Source of the DNA: Allobosea sp. Tri-44
GTDB lineage: Bacteria > Pseudomonadota > Alphaproteobacteria > Rhizobiales > Beijerinckiaceae
NCBI RefSeq assembly: GCF_004123845.1
Contig: NZ_NBDP01000003.1
Span: 620,001 to 684,000, forward strand
Direction of reading: 5' to 3'
DNA: 64,000 bases
Each line of letters begins with the position of its first letter. Position 1 is the stretch's first letter. The position numbers and the translations under genes were made by a program. The notes below the pieces were generated by a model. The model did not search any database, was not told where the DNA came from, and saw only the letters and a program-made list of their open reading frames with translations. Of the stretch, positions 1-8,608 are shown piece by piece.

Positions 1-439
1 CCTGGTGAAGTCGACCAGCCGATTTTTAAGCATCGAGGGGCGAGCCGCTACGGGCGAAGAGGCAGAGCGTCTTCAGATTTCGTCCGGCGGCGTCATCGCC
101 ATCCACCGCATCAGGCATGCTGATGGTCGCCCTGTCATGCACGACAAGCTGCTATTCGCCGAGGAGCGCGTTCCCGGTCTTCCGCGAGAGATCGAGGCGC
201 TACCCTCCCTTCTCTATCTGCATCTTCTGGAGCGGTACGGGATTCGCGTCTCCGCCGTCCGCGAGCAGATCACGGCCGATCTGGCGAGCGACGAGGACAT
301 GGCCCTGCTCGGCCTCGATCAGCGCGAAGCCGTCCTCACCATCGATGAGGTCGCTTATGATCAGGCAGGTTTGCCCACGATTCTCGGCGTTCACCGTGCC
401 TGCACGCGCAATCACGTTTACATAAACGAGGTTCGGTAG
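1..439 (+). CDS. GntR/HutC-family transcriptional regulator, C-terminal UTRA domain (5' end outside window)
   Basis: The reading frame is open to the left edge, so this is the 3' part of a gene. The visible 145 or so residues match the UTRA effector-binding domain of HutC-type GntR regulators: a beta-rich core with an IHRIRHADGRPVMHD strand-turn-strand, a LLYLHLLERYGI helix, then the AVLTIDEVAYDQAGLP strand pair. The winged-helix DNA-binding half would lie upstream. Its target is unknown. It points towards the divergently oriented tannase operon but is separated from it by about 390 bp of degraded sequence, so it more likely controls genes to the left. Confidence 0.85.
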   Translation, partial: LVKSTSRFLSIEGRAATGEEAERLQISSGGVIAIHRIRHADGRPVMHDKLLFAEERVPGLPREIEALPSLLYLHLLERYGIRVSAVREQITADLASDEDMALLGLDQREAVLTIDEVAYDQAGLPTILGVHRACTRNHVYINEVR

Positions 440-828
440 GTGCCATTGTGAGTGATTACGAGATTGCCCAAAATCTGGACCTGGCCGATCAGCCGGTCCA
501 TCTCTCGTCCGACTTGGGCAGAGCGTCGATTTGATGCCTGTTTGTTGGGTGGATCGCTCCCGGGAAGAATTACACCGCTGGAATCGGCCTCAGTTAACTG
601 ATGGCCGGCGGCGGCGCTGGCGAGGTGATGGCGTCGCGCCATCCGCGCTGAGCAGGGGCGGTATCGCCTTGACCGGCTGCTGATGGGCAACGAGAGCAAG
701 CCGGGCGGAGAACGCCTGACGCTGATCCGCATCTTCGAGGAACTGCGGAGCCGCGGTGACCAGGGCAGCTATGATGCCGTTCGCGGATAGGCGCGGAGTC
801 GGCACCGCGGACAGTCCGCGGTCACTCG
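440..828. other. Non-coding stretch with a decayed transposase segment
   Basis: There is no intact gene between the GntR fragment and the end of the tannase gene. The right half carries an IS21-type transposase remnant, annotated separately. The left half shows nothing recognisable. The stretch looks like decayed mobile DNA at a junction between two gene blocks. Confidence 0.5.
671..790 (+). pseudogene. IS21-family IstA transposase fragment
   Basis: A 39-codon open stretch ending in TAG reads like the part of IS21-type IstA proteins just before the catalytic core: GGERLTLIRIFEELRSRG, then YDAVR. This resembles the family pattern of a helical segment followed by an arginine-rich YDAVRRY motif. 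A stop lies 14 codons upstream in the same frame and the rest of the transposase is missing on both sides. No istB-like ATPase or terminal inverted repeats are visible. I read it as a relic of an old insertion. Confidence 0.5.
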
Positions 829-2520
829 TCACCTCGCGCAAGTGAAGCTTGTAGCTTGGTCGGGGTCGCCACCTTGATATCTGGGGTAGCTCGGGTATTC
901 GCAGAGCGGGCGGGCACGGCCTGGCTTGAAGTGCGTATCAGTAATGACTGGAGCCGTCGGCGCGGCGCCGCCGGCGACCCACGCATCCAGTGCACCGAGA
1001 ACGTCCCAGCTCGGATTGAAGGAGACTCCGAAGCCGCTGTGGGCAGTGCCGGGGAGCTCGTAGAACCTCAGAAACCGGGAGACCGCCTCACGGCCCATGG
1101 TGGCGACGAGGCGGTCGTAATAATCGACCGACGCTTGAGGCGGAATGATCTGGTCGGCGAGACCATGCATCAGCAGGATCTTGCCACCGCGTTTTTGGAA
1201 GCTGGAGAGATTTGTGCCGCTCATGTCGAGCAATCCGGCGAGCATGCTTAAGCGGTCCTGCCACTCGCCTGGCTTCTCGGGGTCGATATTCTGCCAGCTT
1301 CCCTGCGGATTTCTCGTCACGAAAAAACGCGCGTATTGGTCGGCAAAAACATGAAGGAAGGGCATGCCGGGAGCAGCGGGGTAGGCTGAGGCAACCTTGC
1401 CGAGCCCCTGCGTCAGCACGCCCTTGGAAAGGTCGTCCGTCTCGCGCGACCCCAGGTCCACGCCCCAGACGTAGAACCCCGGATAGCCCTTTTCCCCGCT
1501 CGCAAGCGGCGCATCGAGTTTGAGGGGGGAACCCATGACTTTGAGGGCACTGATCTGGACATCCGACAGGCAACTGTCGCGGTCGACGGCACCGTCCAGA
1601 CAGCGCAACGGTCGGCCGTTGACGGTGGCCTTGTCGGGGTCGAAGGTCTGCTGGCATGCGCGGGCATTCGAGATCACACCATCGCGGATGCCATCAAGTC
1701 CGTCGCAAGCCTCCAACGCAGCGTCCAGGACGACCTTGCGCTGGGACATCGACAGATAGGCGCCGGGTGCAGCGAAGGCGCGCGCGATGCGGGCAAACTG
1801 GAGATGGGCCGTGCCAGCATGCGTCGCGGGCCAGAACACCATGGCGCCGTCGAGGTCGTCAGGATACCGCTGGATGAGACCCAGCGCCTCCTTGCCTCCG
1901 GTTGAGCTGCCGTGGAAGTAGAGCTTCTCGTGCGTTCGCCCGTAACGGAGCTTGATCACGTGCGCGGCAACATCTCGCGTCTTCTTGAGGGCGTCGAAAG
2001 CGTAATTTTTAAGGGACTCCTCGTTGAGGGCAAAATCGCCGCGGCTCGCGCCCTGGTGGCCGGAGTCCCCGCCGAAGGTGACAAAGCCACGCGCGAGCGG
2101 GATTGGGACGTCGGGCGGCTGCAAGCGCAGGGTTCCGCCGGTGCTGAGAATCACGCCGTTGTAGCCACCCCCGCCATACATCAGCGCCTTGCCGTTCCAA
2201 CGCTCCGGAAGATTGACCTCGACTTTGATCGGCGGCGCCGTCGGATCGACGGCGACAATGTCGACCAGTACGCGGCAGAATGCGCCGACCGCCTTGGCGC
2301 CTGTGCCGGAAGCCGGCTGCGCCGCCACAGACGTGACCTTGGCACCGCTCGTTGCCAGCGGCGTGACACTCGCCGGGATGGAAAGCCCGGCGAATTCGTC
2401 ACAGGCTATCGGCTTCGTGTCGGCTGCAAGCGTCGGCGCGACCTGAGCGATCGAAGGCGATCCGGCTATCGACGCCACGAAGACGGCAGCGTGAGGCATC
2501 AGTCTATGATATCGCAACAT
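829..2520 (-). CDS. Tannase/feruloyl-esterase family protein, exported
   Basis: The 563-residue product is an alpha/beta-hydrolase of the tannase family, which hydrolyses esters of aromatic acids outside the cytoplasm. An ATG at 2520 gives a signal peptide (cleavage near SIAQ-VAP) and has GGAAGAGG upstream; a longer start at 2562 is less likely. Visible landmarks are the oxyanion GGGGYNG segment (about 116-122), the nucleophile elbow HGSSTGGKEAL with Ser206, the acidic metal loop CDGLDGIRDGVI, Asp456 in HGLADQ and His494 in GTAHSGFG. The family normally has Cys next to both the Ser and the His, joined as a disulfide; here both positions are Ser (205 and 495). It is probably the last gene of an operon with the TctC and enolase-type genes. 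Confidence 0.88.
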   Translation of the reverse strand: MLRYHRLMPHAAVFVASIAGSPSIAQVAPTLAADTKPIACDEFAGLSIPASVTPLATSGAKVTSVAAQPASGTGAKAVGAFCRVLVDIVAVDPTAPPIKVEVNLPERWNGKALMYGGGGYNGVILSTGGTLRLQPPDVPIPLARGFVTFGGDSGHQGASRGDFALNEESLKNYAFDALKKTRDVAAHVIKLRYGRTHEKLYFHGSSTGGKEALGLIQRYPDDLDGAMVFWPATHAGTAHLQFARIARAFAAPGAYLSMSQRKVVLDAALEACDGLDGIRDGVISNARACQQTFDPDKATVNGRPLRCLDGAVDRDSCLSDVQISALKVMGSPLKLDAPLASGEKGYPGFYVWGVDLGSRETDDLSKGVLTQGLGKVASAYPAAPGMPFLHVFADQYARFFVTRNPQGSWQNIDPEKPGEWQDRLSMLAGLLDMSGTNLSSFQKRGGKILLMHGLADQIIPPQASVDYYDRLVATMGREAVSRFLRFYELPGTAHSGFGVSFNPSWDVLGALDAWVAGGAAPTAPVITDTHFKPGRARPLCEYPSYPRYQGGDPDQATSFTCAR

Positions 2521-2637
2521 GGCATACCTCTTCCGTGCTAGCGGTGTGTGGCCGGATGCCAATCCGACCGATGGTATCAGGCGCTCACGTCACTCCATTT
2601 CAGCCGGATCGCGTACCTCACGACCCGTGCTGTTGGC

Positions 2638-3609
2638 TCACTCGATCGATATCCCGTTCTCTTTCACCACCGCGGCCCATTTGGTGATCTCCCGCCCAAT
2701 GAACTGCGCGTAATCCTCCGGGCTCCCGCCGCCGGCCACATAGCCGCCTGCCGCAAAGCGCTGCTTGATTTTGTCCTCCTTGAGGACCTCGTTGGCGAGC
2801 TTGTTCAACGCTTCGACGATCGAGCGTGGTGTCTTGGCGGGCGCCGACAAGCCGAACCAGCCTTGCGCTTCAAACCCCGGGAAACCACTCTCGGCAACGG
2901 TCGGGACATCGGGGTAGAGGGGGCTGCGGCTGGAACTCGTCACGGCAAGCGCACGGATTTTTCCGCCCTGGATATGTGGAAGCGGGATATCAGCGTTGAC
3001 GATGCCTACCGAAACGTGCCCGCCCAGTACGTCGGTGACGAGCGGAGCTGCACCGCGATAGGGGACATGCCGCGCTTTAATTTTCGCTGCGCCCTCAAGC
3101 ATCGCCAAAGAGAGGTGCCCTGATGACCCGGCCCCCGGGCTTGCGAAGGAGAGATCGCCACCAGATCGGCGAGCTCCGGCGATGAGTTCCTCCAGCGTCC
3201 GTATCGGCGAATTTGCCGGGACGATGATGACGTTTGGTGTCAGGGCCAGCAGGCAGATATGTTCGAAATCCTTGGTCGAGTCGTAGGGCATCCGGGCATA
3301 GAGCGAGTGGTTCATGGCGTTCTGGCCGTTGCCGGACACAAGGATGGTGTAGCCATCGGGCTCTGCCTTCGCGACCGCCGCGGCGGCGATGTTGCCGTTC
3401 GCGCCAGGCCGGTTCTCGACCACGAAGCTCTGGCGCAGGCGCTCGGCAAAGCGTTCAGCGAATAGTCGCGCCACAACGTCGGTGCTGCCGCCCGCCGGGA
3501 ACGGCACGACGAAAGTCGATGCGCGTTCAGGCCACTCCGCGGCGCTTGCCCCTCCTGTCGCGGCGACGGCGACAAGGGAAAGCACGAAGGTCCGCCTCCT
3601 CATAAGCAT
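2638..3609 (-). CDS. Tripartite tricarboxylate transporter substrate-binding protein (TctC/Bug family)
   Basis: This 323-residue periplasmic binding protein has an N-terminal signal (MRRRTFVLSLVAVAATGGASA) and the Bug-family pattern: WPERASTFVVPFPAGG, the VENRPGANGNIAA loop that contacts carboxylates, and a FASPGAGSSGHL segment. Length is normal for the family. ATG 3609 has GGGAGGAGAG just upstream; ATG 3603 is an alternative. It lies between the enolase-type and tannase genes and probably delivers a carboxylic acid substrate of that pathway. No TctA/TctB permease pair is nearby, which is common for orphan Bug proteins. Confidence 0.92.
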   Translation of the reverse strand: MLMRRRTFVLSLVAVAATGGASAAEWPERASTFVVPFPAGGSTDVVARLFAERFAERLRQSFVVENRPGANGNIAAAAVAKAEPDGYTILVSGNGQNAMNHSLYARMPYDSTKDFEHICLLALTPNVIIVPANSPIRTLEELIAGARRSGGDLSFASPGAGSSGHLSLAMLEGAAKIKARHVPYRGAAPLVTDVLGGHVSVGIVNADIPLPHIQGGKIRALAVTSSSRSPLYPDVPTVAESGFPGFEAQGWFGLSAPAKTPRSIVEALNKLANEVLKEDKIKQRFAAGGYVAGGGSPEDYAQFIGREITKWAAVVKENGISIE

Positions 3610-3657
3610 TCTCTCCTCCCATTGCTCTTCTTCTTGATGCAGCGGCCGCCGCAGTCG

Positions 3658-4800
3658 TCAGCGGCAGACCCATGTTTCGCGTCGCCAGGGCTCCAGTCGT
3701 GCCGCATCGAGGTCGAGCCCTGTTCCCGGGAGATCGGGAATTTCGAGCGTGCCGGTTGCCGTGAGCCTGACCGCGCCCTGGAGTGCGAGAAGCGGATTGC
3801 TGGAGATATCGACTTCGACATAGGGATACGGCGCGGGACCTCCACCGCGCCGAGCCGGAAGCAGGCTGGCGACCTGCAGTGCCGCCTGGTGATTGACGAT
3901 CGTGCCGAAGACATGGGGCATGACCGGTAGATCGAAGGCCGCCGCCAATGCGGCGATCCGCAGGAAGCCGGTATAGCCGCCACAGACCGTGAGATCGGGC
4001 TGGAGAATGGACATCGCGCCCGCCACCAGGAAATCGCGGAATGCCCCGGCGCTGGCGAGTGCTTCGCCCCCGGCCACGGCCGTCGAGACCGCCCCGGCGA
4101 CCGCGGCGTATCCGGTGATGTCTTCCGGCTCCACCGGCTCCTCGATCCAGAGCAAATCAGAAGCTTCCATCCGGCGAGCTGACGCGATGGCAGCACGTGC
4201 CGTGTAGGCCTGGTTGATGTCGACCATTAGCCCGATCTCCGGGCCAACCAGCTTGCGCACTTGCGCCAGCATCGCACCGTCGGCTCGCGGGGACACACCC
4301 GCGCGCGGCTTCAACGCGCGATAGCCTTCCTTTAGAGCGCGTTCGATCACGTCCGCGTAGTGCCCGTAGGGGTCGTTCCCTTCCGTGATGAACGGACCGC
4401 TGCCGTAGGCGAAGACGTCGCTGCGAAGCGCGCCGCCCAACATGAGGGCGACGCTGACGCCGCGTTCTTGCGCAGCGAGGTCGCACAGCGCCATATCGAG
4501 CGCAGAGATCGCCATCATGGCAGGCCCTCGGCGATCATAGCCGAGATTGGCGACCATGCGTTCCCAAAGCGCCCGGTAGCGCGCCGGTGTTTCTCCGATG
4601 ACGACCTGCGCATAGCGCGAGCGAATGATAGCGGCGGCCGCGTCCGGAGAGGAAAAAACCTCACCCCAACCTCTTTTGCCAGTATCCGTGACAACTTCCA
4701 GCATCAGGAAATCGCGGCGGGGTATCATGGTCCGGGCGTTGCCGATCGCCGGCGTTGGAACGAACCCGACATGGTGGCCGCGAATCTCGGTGACTCTCAT
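3658..4800 (-). CDS. Enolase-superfamily enzyme, mandelate racemase/acid-sugar dehydratase subgroup
   Basis: The 380-residue protein has the capping domain followed by the (beta/alpha)7-beta barrel of the superfamily. Likely metal ligands are Asp194 (LMVDINQAY), Glu220 (LLWIEEP) and Glu246 (AGGEAL). A Lys164-x-Arg166 pair (ALKPRAG) replaces the common KxK motif, and His296 (VMPHVFG) with Asp269 supplies a His-Asp dyad typical of the mandelate-racemase branch. It should abstract a proton alpha to a carboxylate, so it could act as racemase, dehydratase or cycloisomerase; the substrate cannot be told. It is first in a minus-strand operon with a TctC protein and a tannase-like esterase and is divergent from a LysR gene. 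Confidence 0.9.
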   Translation of the reverse strand: MRVTEIRGHHVGFVPTPAIGNARTMIPRRDFLMLEVVTDTGKRGWGEVFSSPDAAAAIIRSRYAQVVIGETPARYRALWERMVANLGYDRRGPAMMAISALDMALCDLAAQERGVSVALMLGGALRSDVFAYGSGPFITEGNDPYGHYADVIERALKEGYRALKPRAGVSPRADGAMLAQVRKLVGPEIGLMVDINQAYTARAAIASARRMEASDLLWIEEPVEPEDITGYAAVAGAVSTAVAGGEALASAGAFRDFLVAGAMSILQPDLTVCGGYTGFLRIAALAAAFDLPVMPHVFGTIVNHQAALQVASLLPARRGGGPAPYPYVEVDISSNPLLALQGAVRLTATGTLEIPDLPGTGLDLDAARLEPWRRETWVCR

Positions 4801-4823
4801 AAGCTTCCCACTCGGAGGCGAAG

Positions 4824-4837
4824 GATCGGCAGCGATC
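4824..4837. promoter_or_regulatory. Inverted repeat in the enolase/LysR divergent spacer
   Basis: GATCG-GCAG-CGATC lies in the 98-bp spacer between the divergent enolase-type and LysR genes. Its position suits a LysR-type operator controlling both promoters. It does not clearly show the T-N11-A core, so it may be chance. Confidence 0.3.
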
Positions 4838-4898
4838 TTGACGCGGAAGGACTCATGCAGGCCAATACAAAGATCGCCTGACTTAATGTCCGTGGATT

Positions 4899-5834
4899 AT
4901 GAAATTCGATTCTCGCGAACTCTCGGTGCTTCGTGCCGTGATCGAGCAAGGCAGCGTGACGGCGGCGGCTGCGGCGCTGAATGTGTCGCAGCCGGCTGTG
5001 AGTCGGACGCTTCAACAGATCGAGGAGCGTGTCGGCATCGTCCTGTTCCGGCGCGAAAAGCAACGACTGCATCCGACGCGGGAAACGGAGCTGCTATATC
5101 CAGATGTCGTGCAGGCGGTCGCTTCCATCGAGGCCGTTGCGCGGCGCGCCCGCGATCTCAGGGAAGGCCGAACAGGCGCACTTCGGATTGCGACGATTGC
5201 TGCGTTCGCGAACTCCATCCTGCCTTATGCCATTTCGCGGCTCCGAAGCAGGAAACCCGGCGTCGAGTTCGTCGTTGAAATCCTGACGGCGCGTGATGTC
5301 GCCCAACGTGTGGCGAGCTTCAAGAGCGAGCTCGGACTGCTGATCGACGCGGCTGCGGTCTCGGGGATCCTCCTGGAGGATCTGTGCACGTCGCACTTTG
5401 GCTGCGTCCTGCCGAGCGACCACGCCCTGGCGCAGAATCCGCACCTCACGATCGACGATCTGTCTCGTCAGCCCATCATCTGCCTCGACCGGATGTTGCC
5501 GCTCGGGGCGCTTGCGCATCGAATCTTCGAGCGAGCTGACCTCCAACTGCGGCCCGCCGTCGAGGTATCGCAATCGAACATCGCATGCGTGCTCGTTGAG
5601 GCCGGCGCAGGCATCGCGCTGATCGACAAGCTTGGCGTCCTTGGGCGATCCGGCTCGGACAGGCTGACTTTCGTCCCGTTTTTCCCCACGGAGACGATTG
5701 TCGGACGGCTCGCGCTTCCCGTCGGAACGGCGCAGACCGCGTCATCGCGAGAGTTCTGCGCAGCGCTTCGGGAGGTCGTGGCGGAGCTGGCCGCGACAGA
5801 CAGCGGCTTCTCGACGCGAGCGCTGCTGACCTGA
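4899..5834 (+). CDS. LysR-family transcriptional regulator
   Basis: This 311-residue protein has the N-terminal winged helix-turn-helix of LysR regulators (residues about 1-62: ELSVLRAVIEQGSVTAAAAA, then SQPAVSRTLQQIEERVG) followed by a two-lobed effector domain. It is divergent from the enolase-type/TctC/tannase operon, the usual arrangement for a LysR activator of an adjacent catabolic operon, so that operon is the likely target and its substrate or an intermediate the likely effector. The C-terminus is ordinary and the length normal. Confidence 0.93.
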   Translation: MKFDSRELSVLRAVIEQGSVTAAAAALNVSQPAVSRTLQQIEERVGIVLFRREKQRLHPTRETELLYPDVVQAVASIEAVARRARDLREGRTGALRIATIAAFANSILPYAISRLRSRKPGVEFVVEILTARDVAQRVASFKSELGLLIDAAAVSGILLEDLCTSHFGCVLPSDHALAQNPHLTIDDLSRQPIICLDRMLPLGALAHRIFERADLQLRPAVEVSQSNIACVLVEAGAGIALIDKLGVLGRSGSDRLTFVPFFPTETIVGRLALPVGTAQTASSREFCAALREVVAELAATDSGFSTRALLT

Positions 5835-6282
5835 GACCATGACGAGTGAGCAGCGTTCAAACGATGGCGGGCGCGTTGTAGAGGCTGTCGAGGGGGAATC
5901 CGCGGCCGCCCGGCCGAGGAACGTCGCGCCGCCCGGCAGGCCAAGAGCTGTCCCATCGTTGTGGCGCTGCAGCCGTGGTCGACAGGTCGCTCTCGGGCGC
6001 TCCTGTCGCGCTTCGCACGGATTGCTGCGACGCGTGACGGAGCCGCTACCTGAGGCGACGCCAGCCAAGCTTTGCGCGGGTGCAGCGGGGGAGCGTCTCT
6101 TTCGGCCGCGGATGAATGTCCTGCCCGAAGGTTGTTTGTACTGAATGGACCAAGGTCCATCTTGGCTCCTACGCATACTGGTCTCAGAATGGATTGTAGC
6201 ATAAGGTATTTTTGAGCCAGCCAAACTCATAAGAACATTTTCAGTTAAATCTTACGAATACCCGGCATCAGCGAAATAACGG
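5835..6282. other. Intergenic region without a recognisable gene
   Basis: About 450 bp follow the LysR gene. Possible frames on both strands are arginine- and serine-rich and resemble no family I know. The last 100 bp (from about 6170) are markedly AT-rich compared with the surroundings and probably hold the promoter of the next reading frame. Confidence 0.5.
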
Positions 6283-6291
6283 GTGTCTATT

Positions 6292-6708
6292 ATGAGAGGT
6301 TTTGGGAATAGATTTGCCGCCGACGCGGCCTTTTGCGAATCTACCAGGGCCGGCTGCCAGGCGGAATTGGCCCGATTGCTATCCGATCCGGACTTTCAAT
6401 GTTCGGATCGCAACAAGCGCTTTCTGCAATACGTATCGGAAGAGCTGTTCCACGGGCGCGAAGCGTCGGTCAAGGCATATACGATCGCCGTTGATGTCTT
6501 TGGTCGGCCTTCGAGCTTCGATCCCGCCATCGATCCGATCGTTCGCATAGAAGCGACAAGACTGCGCGCCGCTTTGATTAGCTACTACGACCTCCATGGC
6601 GCCGGTCGTATCCAGATCGACCTGCCGAAGGGGCGCTATATCCCGAACTTCATCAGGCTCGACATGCAAGGACTCCCGCCCGGGAGATCGAGCCGGACAT
6701 CGTCCTGA
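6292..6708 (+). CDS. Stand-alone N-terminal domain of rhizobial adenylate-cyclase-like/TPR regulators, probably truncated
   Basis: Residues about 20-120 match a domain that in rhizobia usually begins long proteins annotated as adenylate cyclase-like or TPR proteins: SDRNKRFLQYVSEE, then KAYTIAVDVFGR, FDPAIDPIVRIEATRLR and LPKGRYIPNF. Here the similarity stops at about 6660 and the frame ends 16 codons later, with no cyclase or TPR part. An IS3-type transposase fragment begins in another frame at the same point, so I infer that a larger gene was cut by an insertion. GTG 6283 is an alternative start. Whether the fragment is still expressed is unknown. Confidence 0.6.
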   Translation: MRGFGNRFAADAAFCESTRAGCQAELARLLSDPDFQCSDRNKRFLQYVSEELFHGREASVKAYTIAVDVFGRPSSFDPAIDPIVRIEATRLRAALISYYDLHGAGRIQIDLPKGRYIPNFIRLDMQGLPPGRSSRTSS

Positions 6709-6866
6709 GCCCAGCAGCTCTTCATTCCCGCAAATTCTGCGAACTGAGAGAGCGTATCGGCCGGCTCGAACAGCTTATCGGAGAAAAGGCCGTGGAGATC
6801 GAAATTCTGCGCGAGGTGCTCGAGCTGGCGCGAGAGATCGAGCGGAGCAGCGATGAGGCCGGTTGA
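6684..6866 (+). pseudogene. IS3/IS2-type OrfA fragment (leucine-zipper end)
   Basis: An open stretch ending in TGA at 6864-6866 reads LRERIGRLEQLIGEKAVEIE, then ILREVLELARE. This matches the coiled-coil C-terminal end of IS2-like OrfA proteins (family pattern: helix, ...ELQRLLGKKTMENELLKEA...). The N-terminal helix-turn-helix and all of OrfB are missing. It overlaps the 3' end of the preceding reading frame in a different frame and marks the likely break in that gene. Confidence 0.5.
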
Positions 6867-7011
6867 GCCCATTCTGCTCAAGTATTTAAGCGGATCTGCC
6901 GAATAGCCGATCCCGGCGGCCCAGTCGGTGCTTTCGGTCGAGATGTGGGACCAGGCACCGAACCTCTGTTGATCGGTTAACCGCCTTGGCCCGCTGAAGG
7001 CCGGTTTTGCA

Positions 7012-8028
7012 TCAGTGCTTGATCACGCGCTGTGTCGGTTCCGCGGTCGCTGGAGCGGATGGGACATGGCCGATCGGGAAAGCGAGGCTGACGAGGGCGA
7101 TCGTTCCTTGCGGCCGGTTTTCGACGCTCACCTCACGCAGGACCTTCAGGCGTGCGCTGACCGGCGTGCTGCCGACAGTGAAGGAATAGCTGATCGTGCC
7201 GCCAACCGCAGTCACCCGGCCCTTGTAGGCGCCGAGCGAGGCGCCTGACCCGCTATCGCTACTGATCTGCTGGTAATGCGAAAACAGGGCGCCGATCGAG
7301 AATTCCTTGCTGAGATATTGGCTGATGGACAGGTCGGCGTGGACGGCGTTGCCGCTCTTGTAGTCGGTATCGTTGTTCTTGCCGTTGATCTCGAAGCCGA
7401 CGGCACCGGAGATGTCGAGGCCGATCCTGGGGTCGAGCCAGGTCGCGGCGAGATAGACGTCGCCGATGAAGCGATTGAATGACAGGTTAGACAGCCGGTC
7501 GGGGTCGTAGGTGCCCGATGGGATGTTGACCGAGCCGCCGACCTGCCAGTGGAAGTTGCCAGCATGCCAGCCGACGAAGCTGGATAAGACCGGGTCGCCC
7601 AGAAAGAAGCCGGAATCCCGCATCTTGACCCCGAAGGTGCGGCCGAGGCGCGGTGCAGCGATGAGCGCGCCGGCACTGACGCGCGGATTGCCCACCGGCA
7701 GGGTCACGGCGAAGCCGAGATTGCCGCCGAATATCTCCAAGGGCGTGACCCAGGTCGGCGTGAGGAAATCGGCGCGCGCCTGGACCTTGACATTGGCGAG
7801 GACAGCACCGCCGATCTGGGTCCGGGTCGCAGCCGAAAGCCGGCCCGAATAGCTGTAGAAATCGTTCTCGAAATAGAACCCCGGCGGAGGAACGATGCCG
7901 GCTCCAGGGCCGTGCAGGCCGGGCAAATAGAGGCTCGCGCCGCTTTCCGTCGCTTGAACCGGGCCGATCATGGCGCCCGCTCCGGCACAGGCTAGTGTTG
8001 CCAGCAAAGCGGCTCGCAAACGCTTCAT
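7012..8028 (-). CDS. SphA/MetA-pathway family outer-membrane channel-like protein
   Basis: The 338-residue protein starts at ATG 8028 (AGGA nine bases upstream), giving a clean signal peptide (LLATLACAGAGAMIGPVQATE). The mature part opens with SGASLYLPGLHGPGAGIVPP and continues as alternating amphipathic strands, the pattern of the phenol-degradation MetA-like (SphA) beta-barrel family, whose members lie in aromatic or hydrophobic-substrate uptake loci. It likely forms an outer-membrane channel. An upstream palindrome at 8110-8122 is shared with the sulfatase and moxR units downstream, which suggests coordinate control. Confidence 0.8.
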   Translation of the reverse strand: MKRLRAALLATLACAGAGAMIGPVQATESGASLYLPGLHGPGAGIVPPPGFYFENDFYSYSGRLSAATRTQIGGAVLANVKVQARADFLTPTWVTPLEIFGGNLGFAVTLPVGNPRVSAGALIAAPRLGRTFGVKMRDSGFFLGDPVLSSFVGWHAGNFHWQVGGSVNIPSGTYDPDRLSNLSFNRFIGDVYLAATWLDPRIGLDISGAVGFEINGKNNDTDYKSGNAVHADLSISQYLSKEFSIGALFSHYQQISSDSGSGASLGAYKGRVTAVGGTISYSFTVGSTPVSARLKVLREVSVENRPQGTIALVSLAFPIGHVPSAPATAEPTQRVIKH

Positions 8029-8109
8029 GTCCTGCTTCCTAGAAGAATCGCCGCCCACGCTGGAACGCTTCGGAAGGACCGTCAAGCATAGCACCCTGAT
8101 ATCGACGAG

Positions 8110-8122
8110 CGTAACTGTTACA
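8110..8122. promoter_or_regulatory. Palindromic operator candidate, copy 1
   Basis: CGTAACTGTTACA matches TGTAACnGTTACA at 11 of 12 fixed positions and is followed by GCC, as in the other two copies (10677 and 17025). It sits 82 bp before the outer-membrane protein gene and 64 bp before the small gene at 8186, so it could control either or both. An odd-length palindrome of this type suits a dimeric TetR-like repressor, but no such gene is in the window. Confidence 0.6.
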
Positions 8123-8185
8123 GCCTTTTCCAAGCTGATCGGTTCAAGAGAAGCTGCCTGCTTTCGTGAGCCGTCCCAGGTTGTG

Positions 8186-8431
8186 ATGGAACAAGCAGAG
8201 AAGCGAGGGCTATCGCGTCTGCTTCTGCGCTGGCCCGAGCGCCGCGCGGCGTTGCGGAGTTCCTTGGAACGCGATCCGCATCTGGCCGAGCTCTGCGAGG
8301 CCTACGAAACGGCGTGCGCTGCATCCGAATATTGGTCGAGGTCAAATTCCGCGCTAGCTCAGCAGAGGGTGGCCGAGTATCGCAGCATCATAGCGGCCCT
8401 TGAGCAAGATATAATCAAGAGTTTGGCCTGA
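8186..8431 (+). CDS. Small conserved helical protein of unknown function (81 aa)
   Basis: The ATG at 8186 follows CCCAGG. The product is entirely helical and charged, with the pattern DPHLAELCEAYETACAA, W, then VAEYRSIIAALEQDI. I recognise this style from short uncharacterised proteins of Hyphomicrobiales that have a conserved LCEAYE motif and a C-terminal ExEI helix; the function is unknown. The frame extends upstream but that part overlaps the start of the outer-membrane protein gene and the operator candidate, so the short form is preferred. Confidence 0.6.
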   Translation: MEQAEKRGLSRLLLRWPERRAALRSSLERDPHLAELCEAYETACAASEYWSRSNSALAQQRVAEYRSIIAALEQDIIKSLA

Positions 8432-8608
8432 TCCCGCCCGGAGCCGAAAATTAAACTATCCATTATGGAATTAAAGGCAGCGATACCCGGTTAATACTCA
8501 GCTATTCACCTATCAGGCTAACAAAATTGCCTACCAGAGTGTTGCCTCGCGAACTTGGAGCATCCGTCATCTCCGGCAGTTGCCCACCAGAACGGAGTGA
8601 GAGCATTC

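Noticed and set aside
5839..6144. 101-codon open frame after the LysR gene, and longer frames on the opposite strand
   Set aside because: The products are arginine/serine-rich with no family resemblance, as expected for random frames in GC-rich DNA; there is no convincing ribosome-binding site.
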